Source: Euzebyales bacterium (GTDB lineage Bacteria > Actinomycetota > Nitriliruptoria > Euzebyales > JAHELV01). Taken from it: a DNA stretch of 64,000 bases. The stretch lies in NCBI GenBank assembly GCA_036374135.1, contig DASUUK010000088.1, positions 1-64,000 of the forward strand, given 5' to 3'. Below, in pieces: positions 42,550 to 51,492 of this stretch (the stretch's first letter is position 1; every line of letters begins with the position of its first letter). Both the position numbers and the translations under genes were made by a program. Below the pieces are notes generated by a model. The model was not told the DNA's origin. It saw nothing but the letters and a program-made list of their open reading frames with translations, and searched no databases.

Positions 42550-44291
42550 CCGGCCCACCCCCACTCTCCAGATCGGGGTTCGACTCACTCGTGGCTGCAC
42601 GCAGATACTGGATCGTCATCGCCGTCATCGCCGCGGCAGTCCTTGGTGCCTTGGCGGTCAGCGTGCTGCGCGACCCCGCGCCGGAGACCCGCCGTGCGGC
42701 CGGAGCCTCCGAGGAACCGTTCGTGGCCCCGCAGCCGGCGGCGCTACGCCGATCGGTGACCCGTGTCGCGCACGACCCGACGGCGCCGGAACCGTTGTCC
42801 ATCGTCTCGCGGTCACACACCGCGGTGGTGTCCGCGGCGCACACGGACCGGCTCGTCGCTGCGCAGGTCGCGTTGGCGCTCGGAGCACCGCTGGTCGTCG
42901 TACCGGCACGTGGCCCCGGCGATGGCGCGTCCGCCTCTGAGCCCACCGCGGAGCCCGCCTCAGACGGCGCTGTCGCCGACCTCCAGCGCCTCGGCGTCGT
43001 CCGAGCGGTGACCGTCAGCCGCGACGACGACGTCGATGCGGTCCTGCAACGGGCGGCCCGCGACGGCGGTGCCCGCGATGTCGTCAGGCTGCGTCCGACC
43101 GGCGGGAGCCCCCCGACCGAGCGCACGGTGCTCCGCGACGCGGTGCGTGGCGATTCCGACGGGGATCCCGCGGTGGACCCCGCTGCGCTCCGCGATCTCG
43201 AGGCGACCGGCCCGCCGACCGCCGAACCGACAGGTACCGCGGTCATCACGCGTCCGCGCGGTGCGTCCGCGTTGCAGCTCGCCGTGGCCGCACGCGCTGT
43301 CGGCCACACGGTCATCACCACCGTGGCCTCTGACCTGCGTGGCGACCGGGTGGCCATCCGGCAGCTGGCCGAGATGACCGACGGTCCGGCCCCGGAGGTG
43401 ATCGTCGGTACGGGGACCCTTGCGCGGCAGTCACGCCAGAACCTCGCGCTGCAGGTCGCCGTCGCCTCCACCGGCATGCAGCTGCCGGGTGGCGGTCAGC
43501 TCGTGATCGACCCCCGGCGCCCCCACGCGCGCCGCTACATCACCCTGTACGGCGTGCCGCAGTCGCCGGCGCTCGGCGTTCTGGGTGAGCAGTCGGTCGA
43601 CGAATCGGTCGTCCGTGCACGGGAGATGCGCCGGCGCTACCGACGGGCCGTCGACGACGGCGTGGAGGTGGTCGGGGGCTTCGAGATCATCGCGACGGTC
43701 GCCTCGAGCTCCGCGGGACGCGACGGGAACTTCGCCAACGAGCTCAGGGTGGCCGAGCTGGAACCATCCGTGCGGGCGGCCCGCCGGGCGGGCTTGTACG
43801 TGCTGCTCGACATCCAGCCCGGCCGCAGTGACTTCCTCACGCTCGCCCGGCGCTACCGCAAGCTGCTCCGGCAACCTCACGTCGGTCTGGCACTCGATCC
43901 CGAGTGGCGCCTGGCCCCCGGCGAACGGCATCTGGAACAGATCGGCTCGGTCGGCATCGACGAGGTCAACGCGGTCGCTGACTGGCTCGCCGAGCTGACC
44001 CGCCGCAACCGCCTGCCACAGAAGATGCTCCTGCTGCACCAGTTCCGTTTGTCGATGATCCGTGAGCGCGCAGGGCTGGACACCAGCCATCCCGAGCTCG
44101 CCTACGTCGTCCAGATGGACGGTCAGGGCCCGCAGCACACCAAGCTGGAGACGTGGGCGGCGGTGACAGCCAACGCCCCGACACGCGTGCAGTTCGGCTG
44201 GAAGAACTTCTACGACGAGGACACGCCGCTGCGCAGCCCGGAGGCGACGATGGCATTGGAGCCGCCGCCGGTGTTCGTGTCGTACCAGTGA
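42546..44291 (+). CDS. Conserved undescribed membrane-anchored envelope protein (possible TIM-barrel domain)
   Basis: A 581-residue protein with one N-terminal helix (YWIVIAVIAAAVLGALAV, about residues 21-38), then an outside part. Residues about 85-290 resemble two cell-wall-binding (CWB2-like) units: AAHTDRLVAAQVALALGAPL and RPRGASALQLAVAARAVGH. The C-terminal half (about 325-581) has YITLYGVPQSPALGVLGEQ, LLDIQPGRSDFLTLARRY, LALDPEWRL, LLHQFRLSMI and FGWKNFYDED, ending PPPVFVSYQ. I recall this half as a widespread but unnamed actinobacterial domain; acid-rich loops suggest a TIM-barrel hydrolase. The function is unknown. GTG at 42546 overlaps the second CNNM stop. Confidence 0.78.
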   Translation: MTGPPPLSRSGFDSLVAARRYWIVIAVIAAAVLGALAVSVLRDPAPETRRAAGASEEPFVAPQPAALRRSVTRVAHDPTAPEPLSIVSRSHTAVVSAAHTDRLVAAQVALALGAPLVVVPARGPGDGASASEPTAEPASDGAVADLQRLGVVRAVTVSRDDDVDAVLQRAARDGGARDVVRLRPTGGSPPTERTVLRDAVRGDSDGDPAVDPAALRDLEATGPPTAEPTGTAVITRPRGASALQLAVAARAVGHTVITTVASDLRGDRVAIRQLAEMTDGPAPEVIVGTGTLARQSRQNLALQVAVASTGMQLPGGGQLVIDPRRPHARRYITLYGVPQSPALGVLGEQSVDESVVRAREMRRRYRRAVDDGVEVVGGFEIIATVASSSAGRDGNFANELRVAELEPSVRAARRAGLYVLLDIQPGRSDFLTLARRYRKLLRQPHVGLALDPEWRLAPGERHLEQIGSVGIDEVNAVADWLAELTRRNRLPQKMLLLHQFRLSMIRERAGLDTSHPELAYVVQMDGQGPQHTKLETWAAVTANAPTRVQFGWKNFYDEDTPLRSPEATMALEPPPVFVSYQ

Positions 44292-44300
44292 CGTCGACGG

Positions 44301-44732
44301 TCAGCCGGTGGGTGGGCCCACGACCCGCCTGCCGGTGGCGCCGTCGATCGTAAGCGAGACGAGCTGTTCGTCCTCGCCGGCCGCCCACGACTCCAGCTGC
44401 GCGTCGGCGGCAGCGATGACGCCACGATCGCGGACGACGGCCAGCGCGCCCCGCGCGAGGACGCTCCATCCCTCGCGCCACGACTCGTCGACGTGGTCGA
44501 CCTCGAACGCGACACGCTGGTGCCGCAGCGCCGCGTACAACTTGGACCCCTCGAACGTGCGGAAGTACACGACGCCGTCGATGTAGGCGTAGTTGACCGG
44601 CAGAACCGTCGGCCAGTCGGCGTCGCCGCCCTCGGCGAACGCGACCCGCCCGAGCCGGGACGGGTGGGAGGAGATGAGCCGAAGGCATGTGTCGCCGTCG
44701 AGCACGATGATCCGGTGCTTGTTGCGCGTCAT
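44301..44732 (-). CDS. Pyridoxamine-phosphate-oxidase-like (PPOX) FMN-binding protein
   Basis: A 143-residue split-barrel flavoprotein. LISSHPSRLGRVAFAEGGDADWPTVLPVNYAYIDG followed by VYFRTFEGSKLYAAL and VAFEVDHVDES is typical of the small PPOX/F420-binding group. It may bind FMN or F420 and reduce small molecules; actinobacteria have many. The ATG at 44732 is used as the first conserved Met. It converges on the envelope gene with 9 nt between. Confidence 0.85.
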   Translation of the reverse strand: MTRNKHRIIVLDGDTCLRLISSHPSRLGRVAFAEGGDADWPTVLPVNYAYIDGVVYFRTFEGSKLYAALRHQRVAFEVDHVDESWREGWSVLARGALAVVRDRGVIAAADAQLESWAAGEDEQLVSLTIDGATGRRVVGPPTG

Positions 44733-44817
44733 GGGGTGGCTCCCGAGATCGTCTCTGCGTCACGATACGACCCCGCGTCCCGCTGCGGTCGGGACCATCG
44801 TCTGCGACCGCCGCCGG

Positions 44818-45807
44818 TCATCCGCCGCGGGGCAGGATGACCAGCTTGCCGACCGCACCGCGACCGTCCATGAGCCGCAGCGCGTCGACGGCGTCGTCGA
44901 GCGTGTAGGTCCGCGACACGAGCGGGTCGATCCGGCCGTCCAGCCACCAGCGTCCAAGGGTGTCAAGGTTCCGGCGGTTGCGGTCCGGTTCGGTGCGCGC
45001 GAACCGCCCCCAGAACACGCCGACGACAGCGCAGCTCTTGAGCAGCGGCAGGTTGGCGGGAATGGCCGGGATGTCGCCGGACGCGAAGCCGACGATCAGC
45101 AGGCGCCCGCCGTAGGCGGTCGACCGCAGCGCCGCCTCGGTGGCGTCGCCACCCACCGGATCGAACACGACGTCGACGCCTCCAGGGGCGAGTTGGCGCA
45201 ACGCGTCGCGGAGCGGCGTGCGGTCATACCGCACGACGTCGTCAGCGCCAGCGTCCCGGACAGCGTCCTCCTTCTCCTCCGAGCTGACGGCGCCGATCAC
45301 GCGCGCCCCGACCGCAGCCCCGACCTCCGTGGCGGCGAGCCCGACACCGCCGGCGGCGCCGAGCACGAGCAGGGACTGCCCTTCGCGGAGCTCACCACGG
45401 TCGATCAACGCGTGATAGGCGGTGCCGTACGCCAGAGGCAGCGTCGTGGCGATCTCGTCGGGCATGTCCTCGGGGACATGGACGACCGCGGCGGCGTCGG
45501 CCACGACCTCCTCGGCGAAACCACCGTGGCCGACCCATGCGTACACGCGATCGCCCGGCTCGACGCCGCCCACGTCGTCCGCGACCTCGACGACATCGCC
45601 GGCGACCTCAGCCCCCGGCGCGAACGGCAGGTCGGGTCGGTCCTGGTACATGCCGCGGATGATCAGCAGGTCGGGGAAGTTCACCGCCGCGGCGCCGACG
45701 CTGATGCGCACCGCGCCGGGGCGCAGTTCGGGAGCATCCAACTCGCCGACCGCCACACCATCGAATCCGTCGAGCGACGAGCACACCAGCGCGCGCATCG
45801 CGGTCAT
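44818..45807 (-). CDS. Zinc-independent medium-chain NADPH:quinone oxidoreductase
   Basis: A 329-residue MDR enzyme of the quinone-oxidoreductase branch. VNFPDLLIIRGMYQ, LPFAPGAEVAGDVVEVADDV, LVLGAAGGVGLAATEVGAAVGA (coenzyme site) and VGGDATEAALRST are intact; no zinc-ligand Cys cluster is visible. It should reduce quinones or enones with NADPH. ATG at 45807 (or Met4) is plausible; TAGGGT at 45843-45838 is a likely -10 box. Confidence 0.9.
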   Translation of the reverse strand: MTAMRALVCSSLDGFDGVAVGELDAPELRPGAVRISVGAAAVNFPDLLIIRGMYQDRPDLPFAPGAEVAGDVVEVADDVGGVEPGDRVYAWVGHGGFAEEVVADAAAVVHVPEDMPDEIATTLPLAYGTAYHALIDRGELREGQSLLVLGAAGGVGLAATEVGAAVGARVIGAVSSEEKEDAVRDAGADDVVRYDRTPLRDALRQLAPGGVDVVFDPVGGDATEAALRSTAYGGRLLIVGFASGDIPAIPANLPLLKSCAVVGVFWGRFARTEPDRNRRNLDTLGRWWLDGRIDPLVSRTYTLDDAVDALRLMDGRGAVGKLVILPRGG

Positions 45808-45837
45808 GCGTCCACCCCCGGACTCGTCCGTGGCGGC

Positions 45838-45864
45838 ACCCTACCCCATACCGTCGGGTAGCAT
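45838..45864. promoter_or_regulatory. Overlapping divergent -10 boxes with inverted repeat, quinone reductase / deoD
   Basis: In the 93 bp between two divergent starts, minus-strand TAGGGT (45843-45838) and plus-strand TAGCAT (45859-45864) face apart. CTACCC and GGGTAG (around 45841-45861) form an inverted repeat with 9 nt between arms, so a regulator could control both promoters. Neither has a clear -35. Confidence 0.35.
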
Positions 45865-45900
45865 CACCGCCGCATCGCTCGAGCCAAGCCGGGACGTCCC

Positions 45901-46623
45901 ATGCCCACCCCCCACATCGCCGCCGGCGACGACGCGTTCGCCGAGGCGGTCCTGCTGCCCGGGGATCCGTTGCGGGCACAGCACATCGCCGACACGTTCC
46001 TGGAGGACGCGACCAGGGTCACCGCGGTGCGCAGCATGTTCGGCTTCACGGGCACCTACGAGCAGATGCCCGTGTCGGTCATGGGCACCGGCATGGGCAT
46101 CCCGTCCTCGCTGATCTACGCCACCGAGCTCATCCAGACGTACGGGTGCCGGCGCCTGATCCGGGTCGGGTCATGCGGTGCGGTGCAACCCGACGTCGCC
46201 CTGCGCGACGTGGTCGTCGGCATCGGCGCATGCACCGACAGCGCCGTCAACCGCACGCGCTACGGCGGGTGGGACTTCGCCGCCACCAGTGACTTCGATC
46301 TCGCCCGCGCAGCGGTCGACGCCGCCCACGAGCGTGACCTGGCGGTGCACACCGGCAACCTGCACTCGGCTGACCTCTTCTACAACCCCGACGACGGCGT
46401 GATCAGCACCATGCAGCGCATGGGGGTGCTCGCCGTCGAGATGGAGGCGGCCGGCCTGTACGGCATCGCGGCGCAGACCGGCGCGCGTGCGCTGGCGATC
46501 TGCACCGTCAGCGACCAGCTCGTCACCGGCGAGGTGGCCTCCTCCGCCGATCGACAGCGCACATTCGACGACATGGTCGTCATCGCGCTGGACGCGCTAC
46601 GACGGGACCGCGCGGCGGACTGA
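45901..46623 (+). CDS. deoD: Purine nucleoside phosphorylase, DeoD type
   Basis: A 240-residue PNP of the hexameric DeoD family. [15 protein letters not shown] holds the phosphate-binding region, [17 protein letters not shown] follows, [10 protein letters not shown] is the catalytic motif, and [17 protein letters not shown] is the substrate-binding Glu/Met patch. It splits purine nucleosides into base and (deoxy)ribose 1-phosphate for salvage. ATG at 45901 with GGGACG upstream. Confidence 0.95.
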   Translation: MPTPHIAAGDDAFAEAVLLPGDPLRAQHIADTFLEDATRVTAVRSMFGFTGTYEQMPVSVMGTGMGIPSSLIYATELIQTYGCRRLIRVGSCGAVQPDVALRDVVVGIGACTDSAVNRTRYGGWDFAATSDFDLARAAVDAAHERDLAVHTGNLHSADLFYNPDDGVISTMQRMGVLAVEMEAAGLYGIAAQTGARALAICTVSDQLVTGEVASSADRQRTFDDMVVIALDALRRDRAAD

Positions 46624-46657
46624 TCGCTCCGCCCAGGTCGTGGCAGAGGCGGGCCAC

Positions 46658-46743
46658 CGACCTGGCAGCTGGCGCGACGTCGGTGGCCCACGCCCGGCGA
46701 GGCCGGCGACCTGGCAGCTGGCGCGACGTCGGTGACCCACGCC
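46658..46743. repeat. 49-bp-period imperfect direct repeat at the decayed symporter end
   Basis: Two near-identical 37 bp copies (46658-46694 and 46707-46743) differ by one base and are 49 bp apart. The second includes the last recognisable codons of the symporter remnant (VTDV region), and the other lies just outside. It looks like a recent local duplication. Confidence 0.75.
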
Positions 46744-47429
46744 GCGATGACGCCGGGGATGACGAAGATGAACAGCGGCAGCACCTCGAGGTAGCCGGCG
46801 AAGATCGTGCCACGGCGCGCCTCGGTGATGTTGCGGGCCGCGCGTCCGCTGGACGATCACCTGGTCGGTGCACCAGTACCAGACGGCGAGGATCGGCGCG
46901 CCGAACACGATGCCGGTCCAGGGAACGCGGGGATCCCTGATCGGCTTCCACCGACATGAAGCCCGGCTCGACCGCAGCGGTCATCCCGCCCAGCCACCGA
47001 CCGCCTGGAGGCCGAGGATCGCGACCAGACCCGCGCCGAAGATCAGCACGATCATCTGCATCATGTCGGTGTGGACGACCGCGCGGAGCCCGCCGAAGAT
47101 CGTTGTAGAGGCCGGTGAATCCGACGGTGATCGCTGCGCACGTAGAACGGCACGAACACCAGCCCAGCAGCAGGATCAGCGACGCAGGATCTCGAACTGC
47201 GCGACCGCGACCCGGAGTCGGCGCCGATGCCCGACAGGCCCACGAGGTGCTCGGACCCGATGTTCGACACGAACAGGGATGCCCGACAACGAACCAGCCG
47301 ACGTTGCGCCCACCCCAGGAAGTACCCGGCTGCGGAGTCGTCGCCACGCTCCTGCATGTACGACCAGAGCGCGACGCCGAACACTCCGGCGAACTAGATC
47401 GCGATGACGACCCAGTCGAGCCCTTCCAT
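46735..47429 (-). pseudogene. Decayed sodium:solute symporter (SSS/SGLT-like), several frameshifts, a stop and an internal deletion
   Basis: From ATG 47429 the minus strand reads MEGLDWVVIAI then a TAG stop and FAGVFGVALWSYMQ. After shifts, recognisable pieces continue: [121 protein letters not shown]. These are in order and match a Na+/sugar symporter. About 70 residues after FYVRS are missing, and the C-terminal half is absent. At least five frame changes are needed. Sequencing error could explain some shifts but not the deletion and truncation. Confidence 0.75.
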
Positions 47430-47533
47430 GGCCTGCCTTTCTTTGGTCTGGGCGGAACCCAACCCCACACTGACGACGGTGTCCAGGCTGAAGCGATCCT
47501 CTTCCGGAGAGGGGAGCCGCACCGTGCGCCGCG

Positions 47534-48898
47534 TCAGTCAGCCAGCGTCCCGGCGTCCAGCTCGCCGGGCGTCCCGCCACCGAGCGCACGGTTGACGAAC
47601 CAGAGGGCCACCCCGACTGCGAGCAGGATGCCCGCCCGCAGGTAGATGCCAGCCGTGTGCTGCGTCAGCATCCCGAGGCTGACCAGTGCTCCGAGCACCG
47701 GGATCAACGTCGGTGCCACGTAGTGGTCGTGGTCGACGTGGTCCGATCGGAGGACGAGCACGGCGACGTTGACGATCGCGAACACCGCCAGCAGCAGCAC
47801 GACGGTCGTGTTCGCCAGCGCATCGAGGTCGCCCGTCAGCACGAGCGCGGCGGCGAGGATCGTGGTGAACACGATCGCCGGGAACGGCGTCTGCCGCCGG
47901 GGCGACACCCGGCCCAGTACCGACGGCACGATACGCTCTTCGGCCATGCCGTAGACCAGCCGCGAGGCCATGATCATGTTGATCAACGCCCCGTTGAACA
48001 GCGCGAACAGCGCGATCGCCGAGAACAGGGTGGTCGGCACCGACAGCGAGCCCTGCTTGACGACCTCGAGCAGCGGACCGTCGGAGTCCGCGAGCTGTTG
48101 GGTCGGCACCACCGCCGACGCCGTCATCGTGACCAGGGTGTAGATGACCGCGGCGGCGAGGAGCCCCCCGAGCAGCGCGATCGGGTACGACTTCGCCGGG
48201 TGTCGGACCTCCTCGGCCACGTTGACCGAGTCCTCGAAGCCGATCAGGGCGTAGAACGCCAGCGATGCTCCTCCGATGATCAGCAGCAGCGGCGAGCCGT
48301 CGCCTGAGAACCGGAAGTTGCGCGAGAAGTCGAACTGCTCCGCACCCACCGAAGCGAGTCCGATCACCACGATCAGCAGCAGCCCGAACACCTCGATGCA
48401 CGTGAACACCGCGTTCATCCTGACCGACTCGGAGATGCCGATCGCGTTGATCACGGCGATGACGGCGATGAAGCCGAGCGACACCACCACGATGGGCAGG
48501 GCGATGAACTCCTTGAAGTAGTCGCCTGAGAACGCGATCGCGAGCGCTCCCGCCGATGTGATGCCCGAGCACATGACGGCGTAGGCGACGACGAACGTGA
48601 AGAACGGCTGCTTGAAGGCGCGGTTGACGTACAACGCCGCGCCGGCGGCGCGCGGGTACTTGGAGGCGAGCTCCACATAGGCGAATGCCGTCAGCGACGC
48701 CAGCACGAAGGCGGCGAGGAACGCCGTCCAGATGGCACCGCCGACCTCGGCGCCGACCTCGCCGACCAGCGCGTAGATGCCTCCGCCGAGCATGTCCCCG
48801 AGGATGAAGAAGAACAGCAACAGCGGGCCGATCACCCGCTTCAGCTGTGTCCTGTCGGTGTCGGATGCCGTCTCGCGATGCCGTGTGCCCTCAGCCAT
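47534..48898 (-). CDS. APC-family amino acid permease
   Basis: A 454-residue inner-membrane protein with about 12 helices. FFILGDMLGGGIYALVGEVGAEVG holds the substrate-site GxGIY-like motif of helix 1, ALYVNRAFKQPFFTFVVAY and GFEDSVNVAEEVRHPAKSYP (the helix 6-7 loop) are typical. It probably imports an amino acid or amine by proton symport; substrate is unknown. The next-door decayed symporter is on the same strand. ATG 48898 starts a plausible hydrophilic N-terminus. Confidence 0.87.
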   Translation of the reverse strand: MAEGTRHRETASDTDRTQLKRVIGPLLLFFFILGDMLGGGIYALVGEVGAEVGGAIWTAFLAAFVLASLTAFAYVELASKYPRAAGAALYVNRAFKQPFFTFVVAYAVMCSGITSAGALAIAFSGDYFKEFIALPIVVVSLGFIAVIAVINAIGISESVRMNAVFTCIEVFGLLLIVVIGLASVGAEQFDFSRNFRFSGDGSPLLLIIGGASLAFYALIGFEDSVNVAEEVRHPAKSYPIALLGGLLAAAVIYTLVTMTASAVVPTQQLADSDGPLLEVVKQGSLSVPTTLFSAIALFALFNGALINMIMASRLVYGMAEERIVPSVLGRVSPRRQTPFPAIVFTTILAAALVLTGDLDALANTTVVLLLAVFAIVNVAVLVLRSDHVDHDHYVAPTLIPVLGALVSLGMLTQHTAGIYLRAGILLAVGVALWFVNRALGGGTPGELDAGTLAD

Positions 48899-49219
48899 GA
48901 GCCGACCGATCTGCCGATGTCACGTTCGACAACGGGCTGGCGATGACCGGGGACAGGGGCTACGTCAGGACGTTGTTGCGCGGCAGTAAATCACATGCGG
49001 TCGCGCGACACGAGACTTGACCGCATGCGCTCGTACCGCGTCGGATCAGTGCGTCCGACCCGGCCGTCGGCGTGCGACCAGCACGTTCGTCGTCGCCCGC
49101 GGGTGGCGGGCGTGGCCGTTGGTCAGGTTGTGGGCCGGTCCCGGGCGGGCATACTTTTGTGGGCCTGGTTGTACGAGACGCTCGGGCGGACCGGCTCCGC
49201 CGGACAGGAAGCACCTGGC
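48899..49219. other. 321 bp intergenic region, permease / DUF3039
   Basis: No gene or RNA seen. TTGTGG (49128-49133) and TACTTT (49152-49157), 18 nt apart, could be the promoter of the DUF3039 gene, giving a leader of about 60 nt. An AT-rich patch (AGTAAATCACA, about 48985) may belong to the leftward promoter. Confidence 0.35.
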
Positions 49220-49462
49220 ATGACCAGCACCACGACCGCAACGCCGACGCCCCGCGTCCGGCCGCGCACCTCAGACGGCGACGACAAACGCTACGCCCAC
49301 ATCATCCGCGCACCGAACGCCGACGCGGTGATCACCGAGGCGATGGTCACCGGGACACCCGTCGTGGCGCTGTGTGGGAAGAAGTGGGTGCCCAGCCGCG
49401 ACCCTTCACGCTATCCGGTGTGCCCTGTGTGCAAAGAGGTTCGCGCCCGCATGCTCAGCTAG
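49220..49462 (+). CDS. DUF3039 small protein
   Basis: An 80-residue protein matching DUF3039: RYAHIIRAPNADAVITEAMV, then GTPVVALCGKKWVPSRDPSRYPVCPVCKEV with three Cys (C-x16-C-x2-C) that may bind zinc. The family is known to me only from actinobacteria; its function is unknown. ATG at 49220 is chosen because the conserved part starts about 20 residues later and the longer frame upstream has non-coding composition. Confidence 0.85.
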   Translation: MTSTTTATPTPRVRPRTSDGDDKRYAHIIRAPNADAVITEAMVTGTPVVALCGKKWVPSRDPSRYPVCPVCKEVRARMLS

Positions 49463-49604
49463 TGCCGGACGCCCCGTCAGCCGGTCGCGCCACCGTCCCG
49501 GTCGGCCGGCCGCGGCGCGGACCCGTCGGTTGTCGCGCCACCCTCCGCGGCGCGACCCGGACGACCCCCGTGGGCCACCGGCGACCCACGATGTGGCGCA
49601 CGGC

Positions 49605-50102
49605 GTGAAGATCCGGTTGCGCAAGGTGCGACCTGGCGACGGCCGCGACCTCGCACAGGCGTGGCGCGACCAGGCGGCGGTGTACGCCGACCTCGACCAC
49701 GAAGCGTTCACGGTGCCGGAAGCCGACGGGCTGGGCTCATGGCTGGTCGAGAGCCTGGAGGCGCAGGCCGATCCGGACCGCCGACTCGTGCTCGTCGCGG
49801 ACGTCGACGGTCGCGCGGTGGGCTTCGTCGTAGCCGCGGTCGTCGCAGCCCATCCGCAACCCGACCGTCAGATGCAGCGCGATCTGCGACAGCGCCGCGT
49901 CGGCATCGAGGCGCTCGCCGTACGCCGGGACGCCTGGCGACACGGCGTGGGCTCCAGGCTGGTCACGGCGGTCGAGGACTGGGCACGCAACCGCGGTGCC
50001 GCCACCGTGAGCGCACAGGCCTGGATGGGCGGCCCGGCCTCCGACTTCCTCGCGGCCCGTGGCTACACGCCGCGCGCGACGCTGCACGCGAAGGCGCTGT
50101 GA
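49605..50102 (+). CDS. GNAT-family N-acetyltransferase
   Basis: A 165-residue GNAT. LRKVRPGDGRDLAQAWRDQA begins the fold, LVLVADVDGRAVGFVVAAV is the central strand and VRRDAWRHGVGSRLVTAVEDWA carries the acetyl-CoA loop (H-G-V-G-S). Substrate unknown. GTG at 49605 precedes the homology by two residues. It converges with the next GNAT gene. Confidence 0.85.
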   Translation: MKIRLRKVRPGDGRDLAQAWRDQAAVYADLDHEAFTVPEADGLGSWLVESLEAQADPDRRLVLVADVDGRAVGFVVAAVVAAHPQPDRQMQRDLRQRRVGIEALAVRRDAWRHGVGSRLVTAVEDWARNRGAATVSAQAWMGGPASDFLAARGYTPRATLHAKAL

Positions 50103-50160
50103 GGGCAGACGCAGCGACCGACACCGCGGGCGTCCACCGCGGACCCGTGGCGGTGCGGCG

Positions 50161-50862
50161 TCACCCCGCTGCGGGCGTGCCGTCGAACAGGCCGTAGACC
50201 GTCCAGCCCCTGTCCGGGAACCCGACGGCATCGGCGACGCGTGCCGATGCCTCGTTGCGGCGGTCGTGCAGGTAGGTGGGCAGGCCGTCCTCGTCAAGGA
50301 TGCGCCGGCCCGCCTGCGCGACGAGCCGCCGAGCGAGTCCGCGACCCTGCAGCCGCGCGGTCGTGACGACGGCGAGCTCATGACCGATCGGGTCGTGGCG
50401 CTTGATGCCCACGCCGGCGCCGTACGCGCCGTCCTCGTCCCAGGCGATCAACACCTGCGGGTAGTTGAACGGTCGCAGCCAGCCGGGCACCCGGGCGTCG
50501 TCGCGGTCGACCCACTCACCGGCATCGGGCAGCGCCGACGCCGTCGCGACGGTCTCCGACCAGCGGAACACGCCACGTCCGAGGATCTTGTCGTCGGCGC
50601 CGACCGCGCGCACGATCGCGCTCCTGACGCTGCGGTCGTCGAGCGGGCCGACCACGGCCGTGACCGCGGACGCCCGATCGGGTGGCACCGACAGCAGGGC
50701 CCGGTCCGGTGTCCCGACGCCGACGAGCCGGGCGACCGTCCCGTCCCAACCGGGCCGGTCACGCACGTCGGTTCCGACCACGTCGACCGTGCCGCCCGGC
50801 GGCCATGCCCCCAGCCACCCTCGGAGGTGCGCGACGAGCAGCGCGCTGTGGGCCTCGGTCAT
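50161..50862 (-). CDS. GNAT-like acetyltransferase with N-terminal extension
   Basis: A 233-residue protein. The C-terminal half is GNAT-like (AYGAGVGIKRHDPIGHELAVVTTARLQGRGLARRLVAQAG, with the acetyl-CoA loop QGRGLA, and VADAVGFPDRGWTVYG at the end). The N-terminal 100 residues look like a degenerate copy of the fold, and double-GNAT proteins exist. Start at 50862 is chosen for the ATG MTEAHSALL. Convergent with the GNAT gene at 49605. Confidence 0.75.
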   Translation of the reverse strand: MTEAHSALLVAHLRGWLGAWPPGGTVDVVGTDVRDRPGWDGTVARLVGVGTPDRALLSVPPDRASAVTAVVGPLDDRSVRSAIVRAVGADDKILGRGVFRWSETVATASALPDAGEWVDRDDARVPGWLRPFNYPQVLIAWDEDGAYGAGVGIKRHDPIGHELAVVTTARLQGRGLARRLVAQAGRRILDEDGLPTYLHDRRNEASARVADAVGFPDRGWTVYGLFDGTPAAG

Positions 50863-51003
50863 CGCGCCGATGCTACGCGCCGGACGTGGGCGCGCGGCCG
50901 GGGCGCGGGGCGGCGCGGGCGGCGCGGGCGGCGCGGGGCGGTTGTCGACGACCGGCATGCACGGGACAATGACCGCCATGCGGCGGGCGGCGAGGAGTGC
51001 ACC

Positions 51004-51402
51004 GTGACGGTCGAACGGCACAGCCCCGGTGGGCGCACGGCTGGCCCGGGCTATGCTGAGATGGCGATCACCACAGGGGTGCGGCTCGCCTGGATGGCCG
51101 GGCAGTGCCCGCTGGACGAGGCCGGCGCACTGGTCGCCGCGGGCGACGTGGCGGGCCAGACCCGGCAGGTGGTGGCGAACCTGCGGGCATGCATGATCGA
51201 CGTCGGTGCGCGCCCAGAGCACGTCGTCCGCACGACGGTCTACGTCGTCGGAGAGCGGGGCGCACTCGCGACGGCGTGGAGTGTGTTCCGCGACTCCGGC
51301 ATCAGCGGCCGGCCGATGGCGCCGGCCACGCTCCTGGGCGTCCAGCGCCTCGGCCACGAGGGCCAACTGGTCGAGATCGACGCGATCGTGTTGTTGGACT
51401 GA
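51004..51402 (+). CDS. RidA/YjgF-family protein
   Basis: A 132-residue RidA-like protein with AGPGYAEMAIT, AWMAGQCPLDEAGALV, GDVAGQTRQVVANLRACM and HVVRTTVYVV followed by the final VEIDAIVLLD. Typical RidA proteins deaminate enamine/imine intermediates from PLP enzymes; the key arginine position (here L-G-V-Q-R-L) is shifted, so activity is not certain. GTG at 51004 has GAGGAG nine nt upstream. Confidence 0.85.
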   Translation: MTVERHSPGGRTAGPGYAEMAITTGVRLAWMAGQCPLDEAGALVAAGDVAGQTRQVVANLRACMIDVGARPEHVVRTTVYVVGERGALATAWSVFRDSGISGRPMAPATLLGVQRLGHEGQLVEIDAIVLLD

Positions 51403-51440
51403 GACGGCCCCGCAGCGTTCAGCGCCACGCGGTGGCATCA

Positions 51441-51486
51441 TTGAACTACCGAGCGCTACGCTGTAGTGGCGAGATGGCACTAGTCT
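51441..51486 (+). promoter_or_regulatory. Candidate promoters before the helical-repeat protein gene
   Basis: TTGAAC (51441-51446), 17 nt, TAGTGG (51464-51469) is a plausible promoter. A second -10-like TAGTCT (51481-51486) ends 6 nt before the ATG at 51493, which would give a leaderless mRNA, but it lacks a -35. Confidence 0.35.
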
Positions 51487-51492
51487 TGTCGG

